Of a DNA stretch of 64,000 bases, positions 47,946 to 55,979 are shown piece by piece; positions within the stretch are counted from its first letter, which is position 1, and every line of letters begins with the position of its first letter. The notes below the pieces were generated by a model. The model saw only the letters and a list, made by a program, of their open reading frames with translations. It was not told the origin of the DNA and did not search any database. A program made the translations under genes and the position numbers. The stretch spans positions 434,001-498,000 of the forward strand of contig NZ_AP012541.1 in the NCBI RefSeq assembly GCF_000829035.1, given 5' to 3'. Source of the DNA: Lacticaseibacillus paracasei subsp. paracasei. GTDB lineage: Bacteria > Bacillota > Bacilli > Lactobacillales > Lactobacillaceae.

Positions 47946-48026
47946 ATGAAATACCTCATTGAATTCAAACGATGTTGGCACCAGTCGAACGGTCAGGGTA
48001 TCCACCTGATGTGTCCGGGCAAATGA
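47946..48026 (+). CDS. 26-residue leader ORF upstream of cysE-cysK
   Basis: A small ORF with a strong AGGGAGG site 7 nt before its ATG. The peptide begins MKYLIEFKRCWHQ and ends LMCPGK, with two Cys and two Met including the start. The stop codon forms the base of a hairpin (48024-48028 and 48033-48037 with 48046-48050 and 48051-48055). Position, size and cysteine codons suggest an attenuation-type leader controlling cysteine synthesis. It could also be a chance ORF, though the ribosome binding site argues against that. Confidence 0.6.
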   Translation: MKYLIEFKRCWHQSNGQGIHLMCPGK

Positions 48027-48111
48027 CCACATGTGGGGTTTCTTACCCACGGTCACACGCAAAGTTTCTTTTAAGGTTAATTAGTCATTATGAGGGAATA
48101 GGAGGTGAACC

Positions 48112-48927
48112 TTGGAAAAATCGCCACTCAAGATCGGTATTTTGAACGTCATGCATGATAAGGCTGACACCAAAACTCGGCTACAGCATGTTTTGACGCA
48201 CACTGACATACCGGTCGATTTGCATTTTTACTACCCCATGACCCATTACGCCGGACGGACGGTGCCGGAAGCGGTCAGTTCAATCCTCGATCCGCTGGAC
48301 ATTCATGAGGTGGCGACGATGGATGGGTTCATCATCACCGGTTCGCCGATTGAAACCTTGGAATTTGATCAAGTGCATTACATCGCCGAAGTTCGAACCT
48401 TGTTGAAAACGTTAAGTCAGCATGTCCCTAATCAGCTCTATCTTTGCTGGGGTGGGATGGTGGCATTGAATTACTTTTTTGGCATCAGCAAGCTAATCTT
48501 GCCGCATAAACTTTTTGGCGTTTATCCGCAAACCATTCTTGAGCCGCACCCACTTTTGAAGGGACTCAAAAATGACTTCAAGTCGCCGCATGCACGCTAT
48601 GCCGAAATGGATGTCCGCGGTATTCATGCCGACCCGCGGCTCACGATTAACGCGACGACGACGAAGGGCAAACTCTTCATGGTGACTGAACCGACTGATA
48701 CGCAAACTTTCGTCTTTTCACACATCGAATACGATCGATGGGGATTGGATTCAGAATACAAGCGTGAAGTCGCTGCTCATCCAGAGATCGACTATGTTCG
48801 CGCTAAACATTATTATCATCACAAAAATGATTACGATCATCCCAAGTTCAATTGGAAGAAAACGCAACGAACGATTTTTGACAATTGGATTCAACATGTC
48901 GCGGATCATCGCAATGACAATCATTAG
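48112..48927 (+). CDS. cysE: MetA-fold serine O-acetyltransferase
   Basis: 271 residues of the homoserine transsuccinylase (MetA) family. It has GSPIE, the nucleophile Cys in LYLCWGGMVALNYFFGI, SPHARYAEM and the His-Glu pair in SHIEYDRWGLDSEY. TTG start after AGGAGG. For L. casei I recall that the metA-annotated gene just upstream of cysK was shown to acetylate serine and not homoserine; that arrangement is exactly what is seen here. It would supply O-acetylserine to CysK. Confidence 0.88.
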   Translation: MEKSPLKIGILNVMHDKADTKTRLQHVLTHTDIPVDLHFYYPMTHYAGRTVPEAVSSILDPLDIHEVATMDGFIITGSPIETLEFDQVHYIAEVRTLLKTLSQHVPNQLYLCWGGMVALNYFFGISKLILPHKLFGVYPQTILEPHPLLKGLKNDFKSPHARYAEMDVRGIHADPRLTINATTTKGKLFMVTEPTDTQTFVFSHIEYDRWGLDSEYKREVAAHPEIDYVRAKHYYHHKNDYDHPKFNWKKTQRTIFDNWIQHVADHRNDNH

Positions 48928-48960
48928 GAAAATCAATCAACTAATATGGAGGCTTTTAAT

Positions 48961-49890
48961 ATGGTGACAGCAGCAGATAATATTACCGGTTTGATTGGCA
49001 ACACCCCTTTGCTTAAGCTAAATCGTGTCGTCCCAGAAGATGCAGGAGATGTTTATGTGAAGCTTGAATTCTTTAATCCCGGCGGTTCTGTCAAAGACCG
49101 AATTGCCTTGGCCATGATTGAAGATGCCGAATACAAGGGCGTTTTGAAGCCAGGCGGCACCATTGTTGAACCAACATCTGGCAACACTGGCATCGGCTTG
49201 GCCTTGGTCGCCGCGGCTAAAGGCTACCACCTGATCATCACGATGCCAGAAACGATGAGTGTTGAACGTCGTGCGTTAATGCGGGGCTATGGCGCCGAAT
49301 TGATTCTGACACCAGGGGCGGATGGCATGCCGGGTGCGATTAAAAAAGCTCAGGCACTCAGCAAGGAAAATGGTTACTTCTTGCCGATGCAGTTCCAAAA
49401 TCCGGCTAATCCGGATGTGCACGAGCGCACCACCGGTCAAGAAATCATCCGTTCTTTTGATGGCGGCACCCCAGACGCCTTCGTTGCTGGCGTCGGCACA
49501 GGTGGCACGTTGACCGGAGTTGGCCGGGCGTTGCGGAAAATCAACCCGCAGGTGCAAATTTATGCACTTGAAGCAGCTGAGTCACCAATGCTCAAAGAAG
49601 GGCACGGCGGCAAGCATAAGATCCAAGGTATCTCCGCTGGCTTCATCCCAGACGTTTTGGATACCAACCTATACCAAGACATTATTGAAGTCACCAGCGA
49701 CCAAGCCATCGACATGGCTCGTCACGTTAGCCATGAAGAAGGCTTCCTGCCAGGTATCTCTGCCGGCGCCAATATTTTCGGTGCCATTGAAATTGCTAAG
49801 AAACTTGGCAAAGGCAAGAGCGTGGTAACAGTCGCGCCGGATAATGGTGAACGATACTTGTCAACGGACTTGTTTAAGTTCGAAGATTAA
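48961..49890 (+). CDS. cysK: Cysteine synthase (O-acetylserine sulfhydrylase)
   Basis: 309 residues of the PLP beta-family. Schiff-base Lys in [12 protein letters not shown], the substrate loop [10 protein letters not shown], and the phosphate-binding GTGGT. ATG at 48961 preceded by GGAGG. It makes cysteine from O-acetylserine and sulfide and follows the acetyltransferase gene by 33 bp, forming a two-gene pathway operon. Confidence 0.96.
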   Translation: MVTAADNITGLIGNTPLLKLNRVVPEDAGDVYVKLEFFNPGGSVKDRIALAMIEDAEYKGVLKPGGTIVEPTSGNTGIGLALVAAAKGYHLIITMPETMSVERRALMRGYGAELILTPGADGMPGAIKKAQALSKENGYFLPMQFQNPANPDVHERTTGQEIIRSFDGGTPDAFVAGVGTGGTLTGVGRALRKINPQVQIYALEAAESPMLKEGHGGKHKIQGISAGFIPDVLDTNLYQDIIEVTSDQAIDMARHVSHEEGFLPGISAGANIFGAIEIAKKLGKGKSVVTVAPDNGERYLSTDLFKFED

Positions 49891-49935
49891 AGGTACAATT
49901 TTGCAGCTGGCATTGATGAAATAGAACATGAAATG

Positions 49936-49979
49936 AAAGTGGCTCGGTATCTGACAAAGGTCAGCTATCGGGCCACTTT
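49936..49979 (+). terminator. Intrinsic terminator of cysE-cysK
   Basis: Arms AAAGTGGC (49936-49943) and GCCACTTT (49972-49979) are extended inside by an imperfect stem and followed by TTTATAT. Confidence 0.75.
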
Positions 49980-50079
49980 TATATGGATAAAAATTATATG
50001 GACCATTTGATAAACTAATTAAATGCAAGTATGCATCAACTGATGATCATGGGCATCAGTCCGTGATTCTTTCTTTACT

Positions 50080-50625
50080 TTAGTCATGATGATCAAGACG
50101 GGTTCCTTTGAAAATGACGGCTTGAATTTTTGGCTCTTTCTGCAACAGTCGCCATGTATAGACCAGACTAGCTGTGGCTGACATGATCATGATGTTCCAT
50201 GTGCTTGAGGAAAAGTTCTTCCATACGAAAAGATCTTTTTCAATCTCCTCACTAAGTTCCGATAAAACATCCACATGCCATCCTGATAGCAACGCAAACC
50301 CAAGACCATAAATAAAGATCACGATCCAGCCTACCAAATATTGCCATCCGTGGCGAATTTCAATGATAGGAAGGCCATTGACATCATGTTTTTGAGAAAC
50401 GTGGATTTTTAGACCAGTTGTTTGAAACCAGCCCAGAATGGCACCAATCAAGATGGTTACCCCAAGTGCCAAAAAGGTAGGCCGCTTGTGAGAAACTAAT
50501 AATATACCGGTCACTAAGGTATAAGCGGGTATGATAACTAATGTTAACCGTGAGATTCTTTCGAAACGAAAGACATGACGAGTGAAGAAAAACAATGCAG
50601 CAATGAGTAGTATTATTTGTGACAT
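50080..50625 (-). CDS. Integral membrane protein of unknown function
   Basis: 181 residues with about five membrane helices; a central KHDVNGLPIIEIRHGWQYLVGW stretch (in two parts, soluble then membrane) and a C-terminal basic tail. I do not recognise the family. The layout resembles CcdC/DUF1453-like proteins but no motif settles it. It is monocistronic, between cysK and the tRNA gene. Confidence 0.7.
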   Translation of the reverse strand: MSQIILLIAALFFFTRHVFRFERISRLTLVIIPAYTLVTGILLVSHKRPTFLALGVTILIGAILGWFQTTGLKIHVSQKHDVNGLPIIEIRHGWQYLVGWIVIFIYGLGFALLSGWHVDVLSELSEEIEKDLFVWKNFSSSTWNIMIMSATASLVYTWRLLQKEPKIQAVIFKGTRLDHHD

Positions 50626-50746
50626 AGGGGGCCTCTTATTCAGGATTATAAAGGTAGAACTTAATTTTCAAAGTTTACTGCTTTGAAAATTTCGAAGCAA
50701 TAGGACGATGCAAATTATTCGAGAATGGCTATAATGGGAGTTATAA

Positions 50747-50818
50747 GTCTCCATGGTGCAACGGATAGCATAATGGTCCTCGAAACCACAGATCCGGGTT
50801 CGAATCCCGGTGGAGGCA
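50747..50818 (+). tRNA. tRNA-Arg, apparent anticodon TCG
   Basis: Cloverleaf: acceptor GTCTCCA/TGGAGGC, D stem GTGC/GCAT, anticodon arm ATGGT/ACCAC (outer pair A-C) with loop CCTCGAA, T arm CCGGG-TTCGAAT-CCCGG, discriminator A, CCA not encoded. The loop gives anticodon TCG, with C in place of the nearly universal U at position 33, and a 4-nt variable region. A TATAAT lies at 50730-50735. The prophage is inserted at its 3' side. Confidence 0.88.
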
Positions 50819-50945
50819 TTATTTAGCTTTCTTTAGGTTATTTTAGCTTTTTAAAAAGCTTATGTATCAGCATTTACAGCAATTTAGGTATCTTTAGAGT
50901 TACTTTGTTTTTATTTTTCGGGGGACAAAAAGGGGACAAACACAA
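50801..50945. other. Probable left attachment site (attL) of the prophage
   Basis: The integrase gene ends 128 bp from the tRNA 3' end, the classic arrangement of tRNA-targeting phages. The crossover core should include the T arm or acceptor 3' strand. The right junction is outside the window, so the core cannot be defined. Confidence 0.55.
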
Positions 50946-52115
50946 TCATAGCTGATCCATGAATAACACGGCCTTATGTGCTTCTTGTTTTCTCTGTGAG
51001 TCTAACAAATGACCATAGACTTTCATCGTAATAGTCACGTCTGAATGACCCAACCGCTTTGAAATATAATAGATGTCGACGCCTTTGCTGATCAAGTAGC
51101 TGACGTGGCTATGACGCAACCCGTGAAAGGTGATCTGCTTATCTTCAGGGATCCCAGCTTTGTTCTGAATGACGTGCAGGGCTTTGTTACATGCGCTGTC
51201 TGTAATCACGTTGTGACGTGGATCACGCATAATCATCTGGTCTTCGTCACGATATCCAGTACGAAGATAAGATGCTGCTTGTTCCTGATGGATCTTATTA
51301 AGAAGCTCAATGACGCTGGGCGATATCTCAATGTCGCGAACTGACGAATCAGTTTTAGTTGGTTTGAATCCTGTTCCATACAAATGATCCCAAGAACGCG
51401 TAACGTGAATGACGCAGAGCTTAGTATCGATGTCAGGCCAAGTTAAAGCCAACACTTCAGATATTCGCATGCCAGTCATCGAGCCAATATAAACAGCAAG
51501 CGCCCCGATATTGCGGTACGAAGCCCGTTCAATAGCAATTGCTTTAACCTTAGCGAAATCACGGCTGTCTAGCACCTTTACTTTCCCACTAGAGCGCACG
51601 CCTGATGTCTTCGTTCCAAAGGTAAAATCAGAAAATAGAATGCGTTCATTGATTGCCGCTTTTACCATCCCACGAACATAGCTGTTCATCTTGGTAACGA
51701 TATCTTTCGAACGCTCACGTGGCCGCTTTCGTGTGGTTTTCTCCTTGCGATCTTTGCCAGCAGCAAAATCGTTAATAAATTTCTGCCATTCGATAGGTCG
51801 AATAGAATTAAGCTTTCGGCCATCAAATCGGCTCTTTAGGTGCTTTCTGAAAAGTTTGTAACGGTATACAGTGTTGATTGACTTGCCATTGATTCGGTAT
51901 GCTTCAGCCCATTGATCCCAATAATCAAGTAACAGAACGTCTTGTTTTGATGGATCGCCACCACGTTTGAGGTCATCTTCTACAGCTTCCGCAGCATCTT
52001 GCGCAGATGATTTAAGCCGATACCCGCCGTGTGAAGCAACCAGCTGTTTACCGGCGGAGTCCGTATACTTAACCCGGTATTCCCAATATTTGCCGCGTTT
52101 CCTAAATGTTGCCAT
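50946..52115 (-). CDS. int: Phage integrase, tyrosine recombinase
   Basis: 389 residues: N-terminal arm-binding domain (RKRGKYWEYRVKYTD), SAM-like core-binding domain, and a catalytic domain with Arg in GMRISEVLALTW, HGLRH, the His in LGHSDV and the nucleophile Tyr in TMKVYGHL. AAGGAGG precedes the ATG. It directs integration at tRNA-Arg. Confidence 0.96.
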   Translation of the reverse strand: MATFRKRGKYWEYRVKYTDSAGKQLVASHGGYRLKSSAQDAAEAVEDDLKRGGDPSKQDVLLLDYWDQWAEAYRINGKSINTVYRYKLFRKHLKSRFDGRKLNSIRPIEWQKFINDFAAGKDRKEKTTRKRPRERSKDIVTKMNSYVRGMVKAAINERILFSDFTFGTKTSGVRSSGKVKVLDSRDFAKVKAIAIERASYRNIGALAVYIGSMTGMRISEVLALTWPDIDTKLCVIHVTRSWDHLYGTGFKPTKTDSSVRDIEISPSVIELLNKIHQEQAASYLRTGYRDEDQMIMRDPRHNVITDSACNKALHVIQNKAGIPEDKQITFHGLRHSHVSYLISKGVDIYYISKRLGHSDVTITMKVYGHLLDSQRKQEAHKAVLFMDQL

Positions 52116-52182
52116 GCGAATTGCCTCCTTTTCTGGTAAAATCGAGTATACAAAGAGCCTTATGACTCCGAGTATTTGTTAG

Positions 52183-52224
52183 GCGTCTACCCGTTCACTT
52201 TGGTCGGTGGGGTAGGCGCTTTTT
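52183..52224 (+). terminator. Hairpin with T tract beside the integrase gene
   Basis: A 10-bp stem with one G-T pair (52183-52192 with 52210-52219) followed by five T residues on the plus strand. There is no evident plus-strand gene to terminate, so its role is unclear; it may insulate int. Confidence 0.4.
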
Positions 52225-52227
52225 GCG

Positions 52228-52488
52228 CTATTTCCTGCCTGCTTTTTTCTTGTTAAGTGCCTCGTTTACGTTACTGAGCGGAATATCTTTGATGAATCGT
52301 TTTTCTCTAATTCTAGAAAAGGGGACAACGATCTTGTCGTTTAGTTCTGTTTTTTCTTTATCAGTGAAGACTTCGGTGTCTGAAATGTCTAGGAGAACTG
52401 AGTGCTCATATTTTTTGATCGGTTCTCCTTCAAAATTTTTCCAAGTTTTTTCGCCAAACTTATAAGAGATTACTGTAATTGGTTTCAT
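52228..52488 (-). CDS. Small phage protein of unknown function
   Basis: 86 residues, strongly charged, starting MKPITVISYKFGEKTWKNF and ending NEALNKKKAGRK. AGGGGG lies about 10 nt before the ATG. I do not recognise the family. It lies between int and the accessory genes of the lysogeny module. Confidence 0.65.
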   Translation of the reverse strand: MKPITVISYKFGEKTWKNFEGEPIKKYEHSVLLDISDTEVFTDKEKTELNDKIVVPFSRIREKRFIKDIPLSNVNEALNKKKAGRK

Positions 52489-52525
52489 AGGCTTTACCCC
52501 CTACAATCTGTGTGGCTTTTCGTGA

Positions 52526-52531
52526 TATAAT
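52526..52531 (+). promoter_or_regulatory. Extended -10 for the accessory membrane-protein gene
   Basis: TGA followed by TATAAT, 47 bp before the next ATG. No good -35 is seen. Confidence 0.4.
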
Positions 52532-52577
52532 TAAGTGAATGAAATTCATGCAAAAAGAAATTAGGTGAGTATAAATC

Positions 52578-53198
52578 ATGGAAATGCAACAACTAATCTT
52601 AGCGGGTATCCCTGGGTTCTTGACTTTCATATGGCTCGATAAGCTAGATGCTATTCATTTCGATTTGCCAGCAAGACAGGCAGATCGTACTATCGCTTTG
52701 ATTCTGATATCTATGCTGAATGCTGCTGGTGGCCTCGCAATTTACCAGCAAATCTGGGGAACAGTTGGTCACAGCTTCTGGAGTGAATTTGGCCTTTTCG
52801 TAGTTACGCTGATTTTGTCTGTTCCATTAGCCTTCACTTACTATTTCTTAATTAAGCTAGGAAATTCATGCCTGATATGGATACAAGAACAATTTCACGT
52901 TGCCACCGTATTGCCAGGGTCGCCGCTAGTTGAGGCATTAAAAAATAAAGAATACAGTGAGGAAAAGCTTGTCATCATTTTCGACTTTAACGACAAGCTT
53001 ATCTCTAGTGGTTACGCCAATCGCCTACCTGGAAGCGACGACCCAACTCAACAAATCGGGTTGATGACATATGGACAGGATTGGACCGTGAAATTGGCAC
53101 AGAAAAAATATGATGAGTCTCCACAAAACAGTGAACAAATCATTGACTTCGACCGACAATTGAAAATTTATATTATCGGAATCAATCCTTATTCTTAG
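52578..53198 (+). CDS. Membrane protein in the lysogeny module (DUF6338-like)
   Basis: 206 residues with three N-terminal membrane helices (QQLILAGIPGFLTFIWL, then two more to about residue 95) and a soluble C-terminal domain with a beta-rich core (YGQDWTVKLAQKKY). The layout resembles DUF6338 proteins. It is on the plus strand, opposite to its neighbours, with its own promoter, which is typical of lysogenic cargo such as exclusion proteins. Function not known. Confidence 0.75.
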   Translation: MEMQQLILAGIPGFLTFIWLDKLDAIHFDLPARQADRTIALILISMLNAAGGLAIYQQIWGTVGHSFWSEFGLFVVTLILSVPLAFTYYFLIKLGNSCLIWIQEQFHVATVLPGSPLVEALKNKEYSEEKLVIIFDFNDKLISSGYANRLPGSDDPTQQIGLMTYGQDWTVKLAQKKYDESPQNSEQIIDFDRQLKIYIIGINPYS

Positions 53199-53346
53199 AA
53201 GATGCCGAATCCGGCATCTTTGGTTTGGGGGGAACAGGGTCTTTGTGAACTAATTTGATTGAACGATTTTGTACATTTCTGTCAAAAAAGAGGCCGGATT
53301 TTTTATCTGGCAAACTTTTAGCTTTATCTGAGTTGTCTTTTTGCAA
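53182..53346 (-). CDS. Short charged protein, start uncertain
   Basis: About 54 residues if it begins at the TTG at 53346, 8 nt after GGAGG; a frame from GTG 53418 (78 residues) has no ribosome binding site. The product is Lys/Asp/Pro-rich with KDPVPPKPKMPDS near the end. It overlaps the convergent membrane-protein gene by 17 nt. No family recognised. Confidence 0.45.
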   Translation of the reverse strand: MQKDNSDKAKSLPDKKSGLFFDRNVQNRSIKLVHKDPVPPKPKMPDSASSKNKD

Positions 53347-53418
53347 TTTCTTTTCCTCCACATAATCTAATTGCTCCTCGACCACAGCGGCCGGGGGTTT
53401 TTTGTATCCAGCCAACAC

Positions 53419-53526
53419 TCAGTTAAACTGCTCGACATTTTGATCATCGTCTTGATCACTAGCGCAAGCGGTTGTTGCGCCAGCCAACAAAACAATGAGT
53501 AAGATGGCAACTATCTTTTTTAGCAT
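53419..53526 (-). CDS. Tiny lipoprotein, 35 residues
   Basis: Begins MLKKIVAILLIVLLAGATTAC, with the lipobox TTAC after a hydrophobic signal, then a short acidic mature part (SDQDDDQNVEQFN). Too short for common gene finders. It lies in the int-repressor interval, where temperate phages of lactic acid bacteria carry lipoprotein exclusion factors (Ltp type), though this mature chain is only about 15 residues. The ribosome binding site is modest. Confidence 0.65.
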   Translation of the reverse strand: MLKKIVAILLIVLLAGATTACASDQDDDQNVEQFN

Positions 53527-53610
53527 GATGACTCACATCCTTTACTTGGTATGTGGCACAAGCCCCACTCTCCGGCTTGCACGGAGACGCCGCTTGCGTT
53601 GGGGAAGGGA

Positions 53611-54318
53611 CTAAATAAGACCGAACAGTATAATTATTATAATAATTGGTATTGTGCATCCTAAAGTCATCGCACAACCGAAGTCGCTAAAAAATTTCCC
53701 GGTTTTGTCAACTGATTGTGAAAACTTATCAGCACCATTGGCAACTTTTTCCCATGAATTGATTGGCATACCGTTCTGATGTTCACCTGGATAAATTATT
53801 TTAGCCCCGCAGTTGGGGCAAAAGCGCTCGCCTTTAAGCTGATGTTTACAATTCAGGCAATAAGGCTTTCTTTTTGCTGCGTACATTTTTTTGCCGACTT
53901 CAGACCATTCTTCACCGGAATTATTGTTGAGCGTCTTAGCTGGTTGCTGATCTTCGGCGATAAGTTTTAAAGTTACTGGGTCTCTATAAGTTTTGACAGT
54001 AATAGAACCATCGATTCGTGTACTTGTTTGTTTATATGTCCCCCCGTGTATAGATACCCACAGTTCCACTTTGTCATTTAGATACAAGGCTGAGAATGTT
54101 TTGACTTTGTCGTTCGGTATCTTTCCAATGAAGTACTTAGTTTGCCTAATTTCGGCATATACTTTCCCATCAATATCGACTGAAACTGGTTGATTTAAGG
54201 CAGCAAACTTACTTAGTTGCCATATCTTATTTTCAAAAGCAGTATCAATAATTTCGGAGTTGCCGAGACCATCATATGCTTGCCCTGCATCAACCTGGTC
54301 TTCCGGTAACAGATTCAT
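53611..54318 (-). CDS. Zinc-ribbon protein with C-terminal membrane anchor
   Basis: 235 residues. An N-terminal beta-rich domain of about 130 residues, a zinc ribbon (YCLNCKHQLKGERFCPNCGAK) near residue 155, and a C-terminal helix (TLGCTIPIIIIIILFGLI). Cytoplasmic zinc ribbon with membrane tether. No clear ribosome binding site is seen. It is part of the minus-strand lysogeny transcript downstream of the repressor. Confidence 0.72.
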   Translation of the reverse strand: MNLLPEDQVDAGQAYDGLGNSEIIDTAFENKIWQLSKFAALNQPVSVDIDGKVYAEIRQTKYFIGKIPNDKVKTFSALYLNDKVELWVSIHGGTYKQTSTRIDGSITVKTYRDPVTLKLIAEDQQPAKTLNNNSGEEWSEVGKKMYAAKRKPYCLNCKHQLKGERFCPNCGAKIIYPGEHQNGMPINSWEKVANGADKFSQSVDKTGKFFSDFGCAMTLGCTIPIIIIIILFGLI

Positions 54319-54476
54319 TCATTCAGAAATCTGAGAGTCTTGAGTATCTAATAATGTGCATATTTTTGTCATAATCCAACATCAACATCTTTCTACAATT
54401 AATTAATGACTTTTCCGATTATACTGATATCATCTGCTTTTACCAGTTGGTTGCAAGCTAATTCAACAATGAACAG

Positions 54477-54899
54477 TCAGTAGTTTTCATAAAACCGTTC
54501 AATGCATTGAACGGCAGAATCCTCTAACCATTGCGGTATCGCTAAATCATTCATGAATTGGTCAATGTTTGCTGATTCTTCTGGAATGTCTGCGAAATAC
54601 ATTGGAACGATAATTGATAGCGCACGTTGGTTGGCTCCATTCTCTGTACGGCTTTTAGTGTATTGATTTGTGTATCGAAGCTTACCGTTATCCCCGTTGA
54701 GAATATGTGCACATTCATGAGCTGCTTGAAATGGCAACTCATTTGCATTCGGCCATTTGTTGTTAAGAATAATTAGGCGAGCTTCTGTATCAACCAAAGG
54801 GCCTTGGTCCTCGTGTAAGGGGATAGTCGAGCAGCCTATATTGTGATCCCAAGCATAGTCAATCACCTGATTCAACAAGTCCTCTATATGATCATTCAT
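54477..54899 (-). CDS. ImmA/IrrE-type metallopeptidase
   Basis: 140 residues with the zinc motif HECAH in FQAAHECAHILNGD. In ICEBs1-like systems ImmA cuts the neighbouring repressor after DNA damage. The ATG at 54899 overlaps the end of the repressor gene, as usual for this pair; the long upstream frame belongs to the repressor's other phase. It therefore offers a RecA-independent induction switch. Confidence 0.87.
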   Translation of the reverse strand: MNDHIEDLLNQVIDYAWDHNIGCSTIPLHEDQGPLVDTEARLIILNNKWPNANELPFQAAHECAHILNGDNGKLRYTNQYTKSRTENGANQRALSIIVPMYFADIPEESANIDQFMNDLAIPQWLEDSAVQCIERFYENY

Positions 54900-55245
54900 G
54901 ACGATCACGCTTTTTGCTGCTATTATTGCGTCGTTCCAAAATAGCTTGAATGATTTCCCAATCGTCTTGGCGAACAGGCTGTCCTTGATAGGTAAAGATG
55001 TTTGTTCCTGACAGATCAACAGGTTTAGAACCTTCATTGTCAGGATTGGGGTTATCCGTATTGCCAAGTAAATAATCCACAGAAACTTGAAGAACATCAG
55101 CAACTTTCTGAACATTCTCGGTAGATGGGGTCATCTTTTTCCATCGATAGATGCTGTTAATGCCTATACCTGCTTTCAGAGCTAATTTTTGGAGTGACCA
55201 CCCTCGATTTGAAGCTAGTGTTTTTATTCTGTCGTAAGTACTCAT
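54892..55245 (-). CDS. CI-like phage repressor (XRE family HTH)
   Basis: 117 residues: MSTYDRIKTLASNRGWSLQKL followed by the HTH (LKAGIGINSIYRWKKMTPSTE) and YLLGNT. There is no C-terminal peptidase domain, so inactivation would depend on the adjacent ImmA-like protein. GGGAG lies 10 nt before the ATG at 55245. Operators lie just upstream. Confidence 0.88.
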   Translation of the reverse strand: MSTYDRIKTLASNRGWSLQKLALKAGIGINSIYRWKKMTPSTENVQKVADVLQVSVDYLLGNTDNPNPDNEGSKPVDLSGTNIFTYQGQPVRQDDWEIIQAILERRNNSSKKRDRHE

Positions 55246-55275
55246 GAGACGAGTTCTCCCGGTCATGACGAATTA

Positions 55276-55293
55276 TTTATCACAAGTGGTTTA
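55276..55293. promoter_or_regulatory. Phage operator O1
   Basis: TTTATCACAAGTGGTTTA, an imperfect dyad of TTTA-CCAC/GTGG type. It recurs at 55297 and inverted at 55423, next to the repressor gene. Confidence 0.8.
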
Positions 55294-55296
55294 CAA

Positions 55297-55314
55297 TTTA
55301 TCACGTGTGGTTTA
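55297..55314. promoter_or_regulatory. Phage operator O2
   Basis: TTTATCACGTGTGGTTTA, identical to O1 except at the central two bases, centred 21 bp away, two helical turns. Confidence 0.8.
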
Positions 55315-55422
55315 CTATGAATTCATCAAGTAATTAAGCAAACATCAACAAGCTAATCCATCCATGTCTTTGGCGATAACGGTGGATAAGTAGATCATCT
55401 GTCTTATTTGCTATGCCATTAA

Positions 55423-55440
55423 TTTACCACTCGTGATAAA
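55423..55440. promoter_or_regulatory. Phage operator O3
   Basis: TTTACCACTCGTGATAAA, the same sequence in reverse orientation, 49 bp upstream of the Cro-like gene and so placed to control the rightward promoter. The interval 55315-55422 holds no gene. Confidence 0.8.
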
Positions 55441-55488
55441 TTAATGCAACAACTTGATTGATTCTTTAAATGTAAGGGAGGTGAGTAC

Positions 55489-55737
55489 ATGGTAAACGTT
55501 CAGCTCAATTGGACTGCTAATCGTAATGACTGGAAAGGCTACTTATTACATTTGAATTTGTCACAGCTCGACATTGCGAAATTTCTCGGTATCAGTGATC
55601 AGGTAATGGCAATTCTGGTTAAAAAGATGACTGACGGTCAGGGATTAACTGCTAATCAGATCGACAAAGACCGTTGGAAGCGAGCTATTGAATATGTCAA
55701 ATATAAGCAGTCACAGCAAAAGAAGATGACGGTATGA
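55489..55737 (+). CDS. Cro-like small HTH protein
   Basis: 82 residues with an HTH (LNLSQLDIAKFLGISDQVMAIL) and a basic C-terminal helix. GGGAGGTGAG precedes the ATG. First gene of the rightward early transcript, opposite the repressor, so a Cro role is likely. Confidence 0.75.
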   Translation: MVNVQLNWTANRNDWKGYLLHLNLSQLDIAKFLGISDQVMAILVKKMTDGQGLTANQIDKDRWKRAIEYVKYKQSQQKKMTV

Positions 55738-55778
55738 ACGGGCTAATCAAACTTCATGTGGAATAGGGAGGAAGATAA

Positions 55779-55979
55779 ATGATCAAGCCGATTGATGCAA
55801 TTCGCAATGAGCTTCCAGTGGTTACGTCCAAAACGTTAGATCTATTTGAGTCTGCTGTTAGTCAAGAACTACAAAAAAGAAACCCAAAAGCCACATTCCA
55901 AGTTAGCATCCTTGGGATGGCGGTATTGGGCCTTCTGGTGGCAACAAGGCTAGAGGAAGTCTCTGACATTAACAACTGA
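55779..55979 (+). CDS. Short early phage protein
   Basis: 66 residues, an Ala/Leu-rich C-terminal helix (VSILGMAVLGLLVATRL) that may enter the membrane. GGGAGG before the ATG. Its end overlaps the convergent HEPN-type gene by 30 nt. Function not known. Confidence 0.65.
   Translation: MIKPIDAIRNELPVVTSKTLDLFESAVSQELQKRNPKATFQVSILGMAVLGLLVATRLEEVSDINN

Noticed and set aside
47880..48111. T-box or SAM riboswitch upstream of cysE
   Set aside because: No T-box GGGTGGNACC sequence and no fitting multi-helix core were found in the short leader.
52141..52224. Excisionase gene next to int
   Set aside because: No ORF of suitable size or start is present in this interval, only a hairpin.
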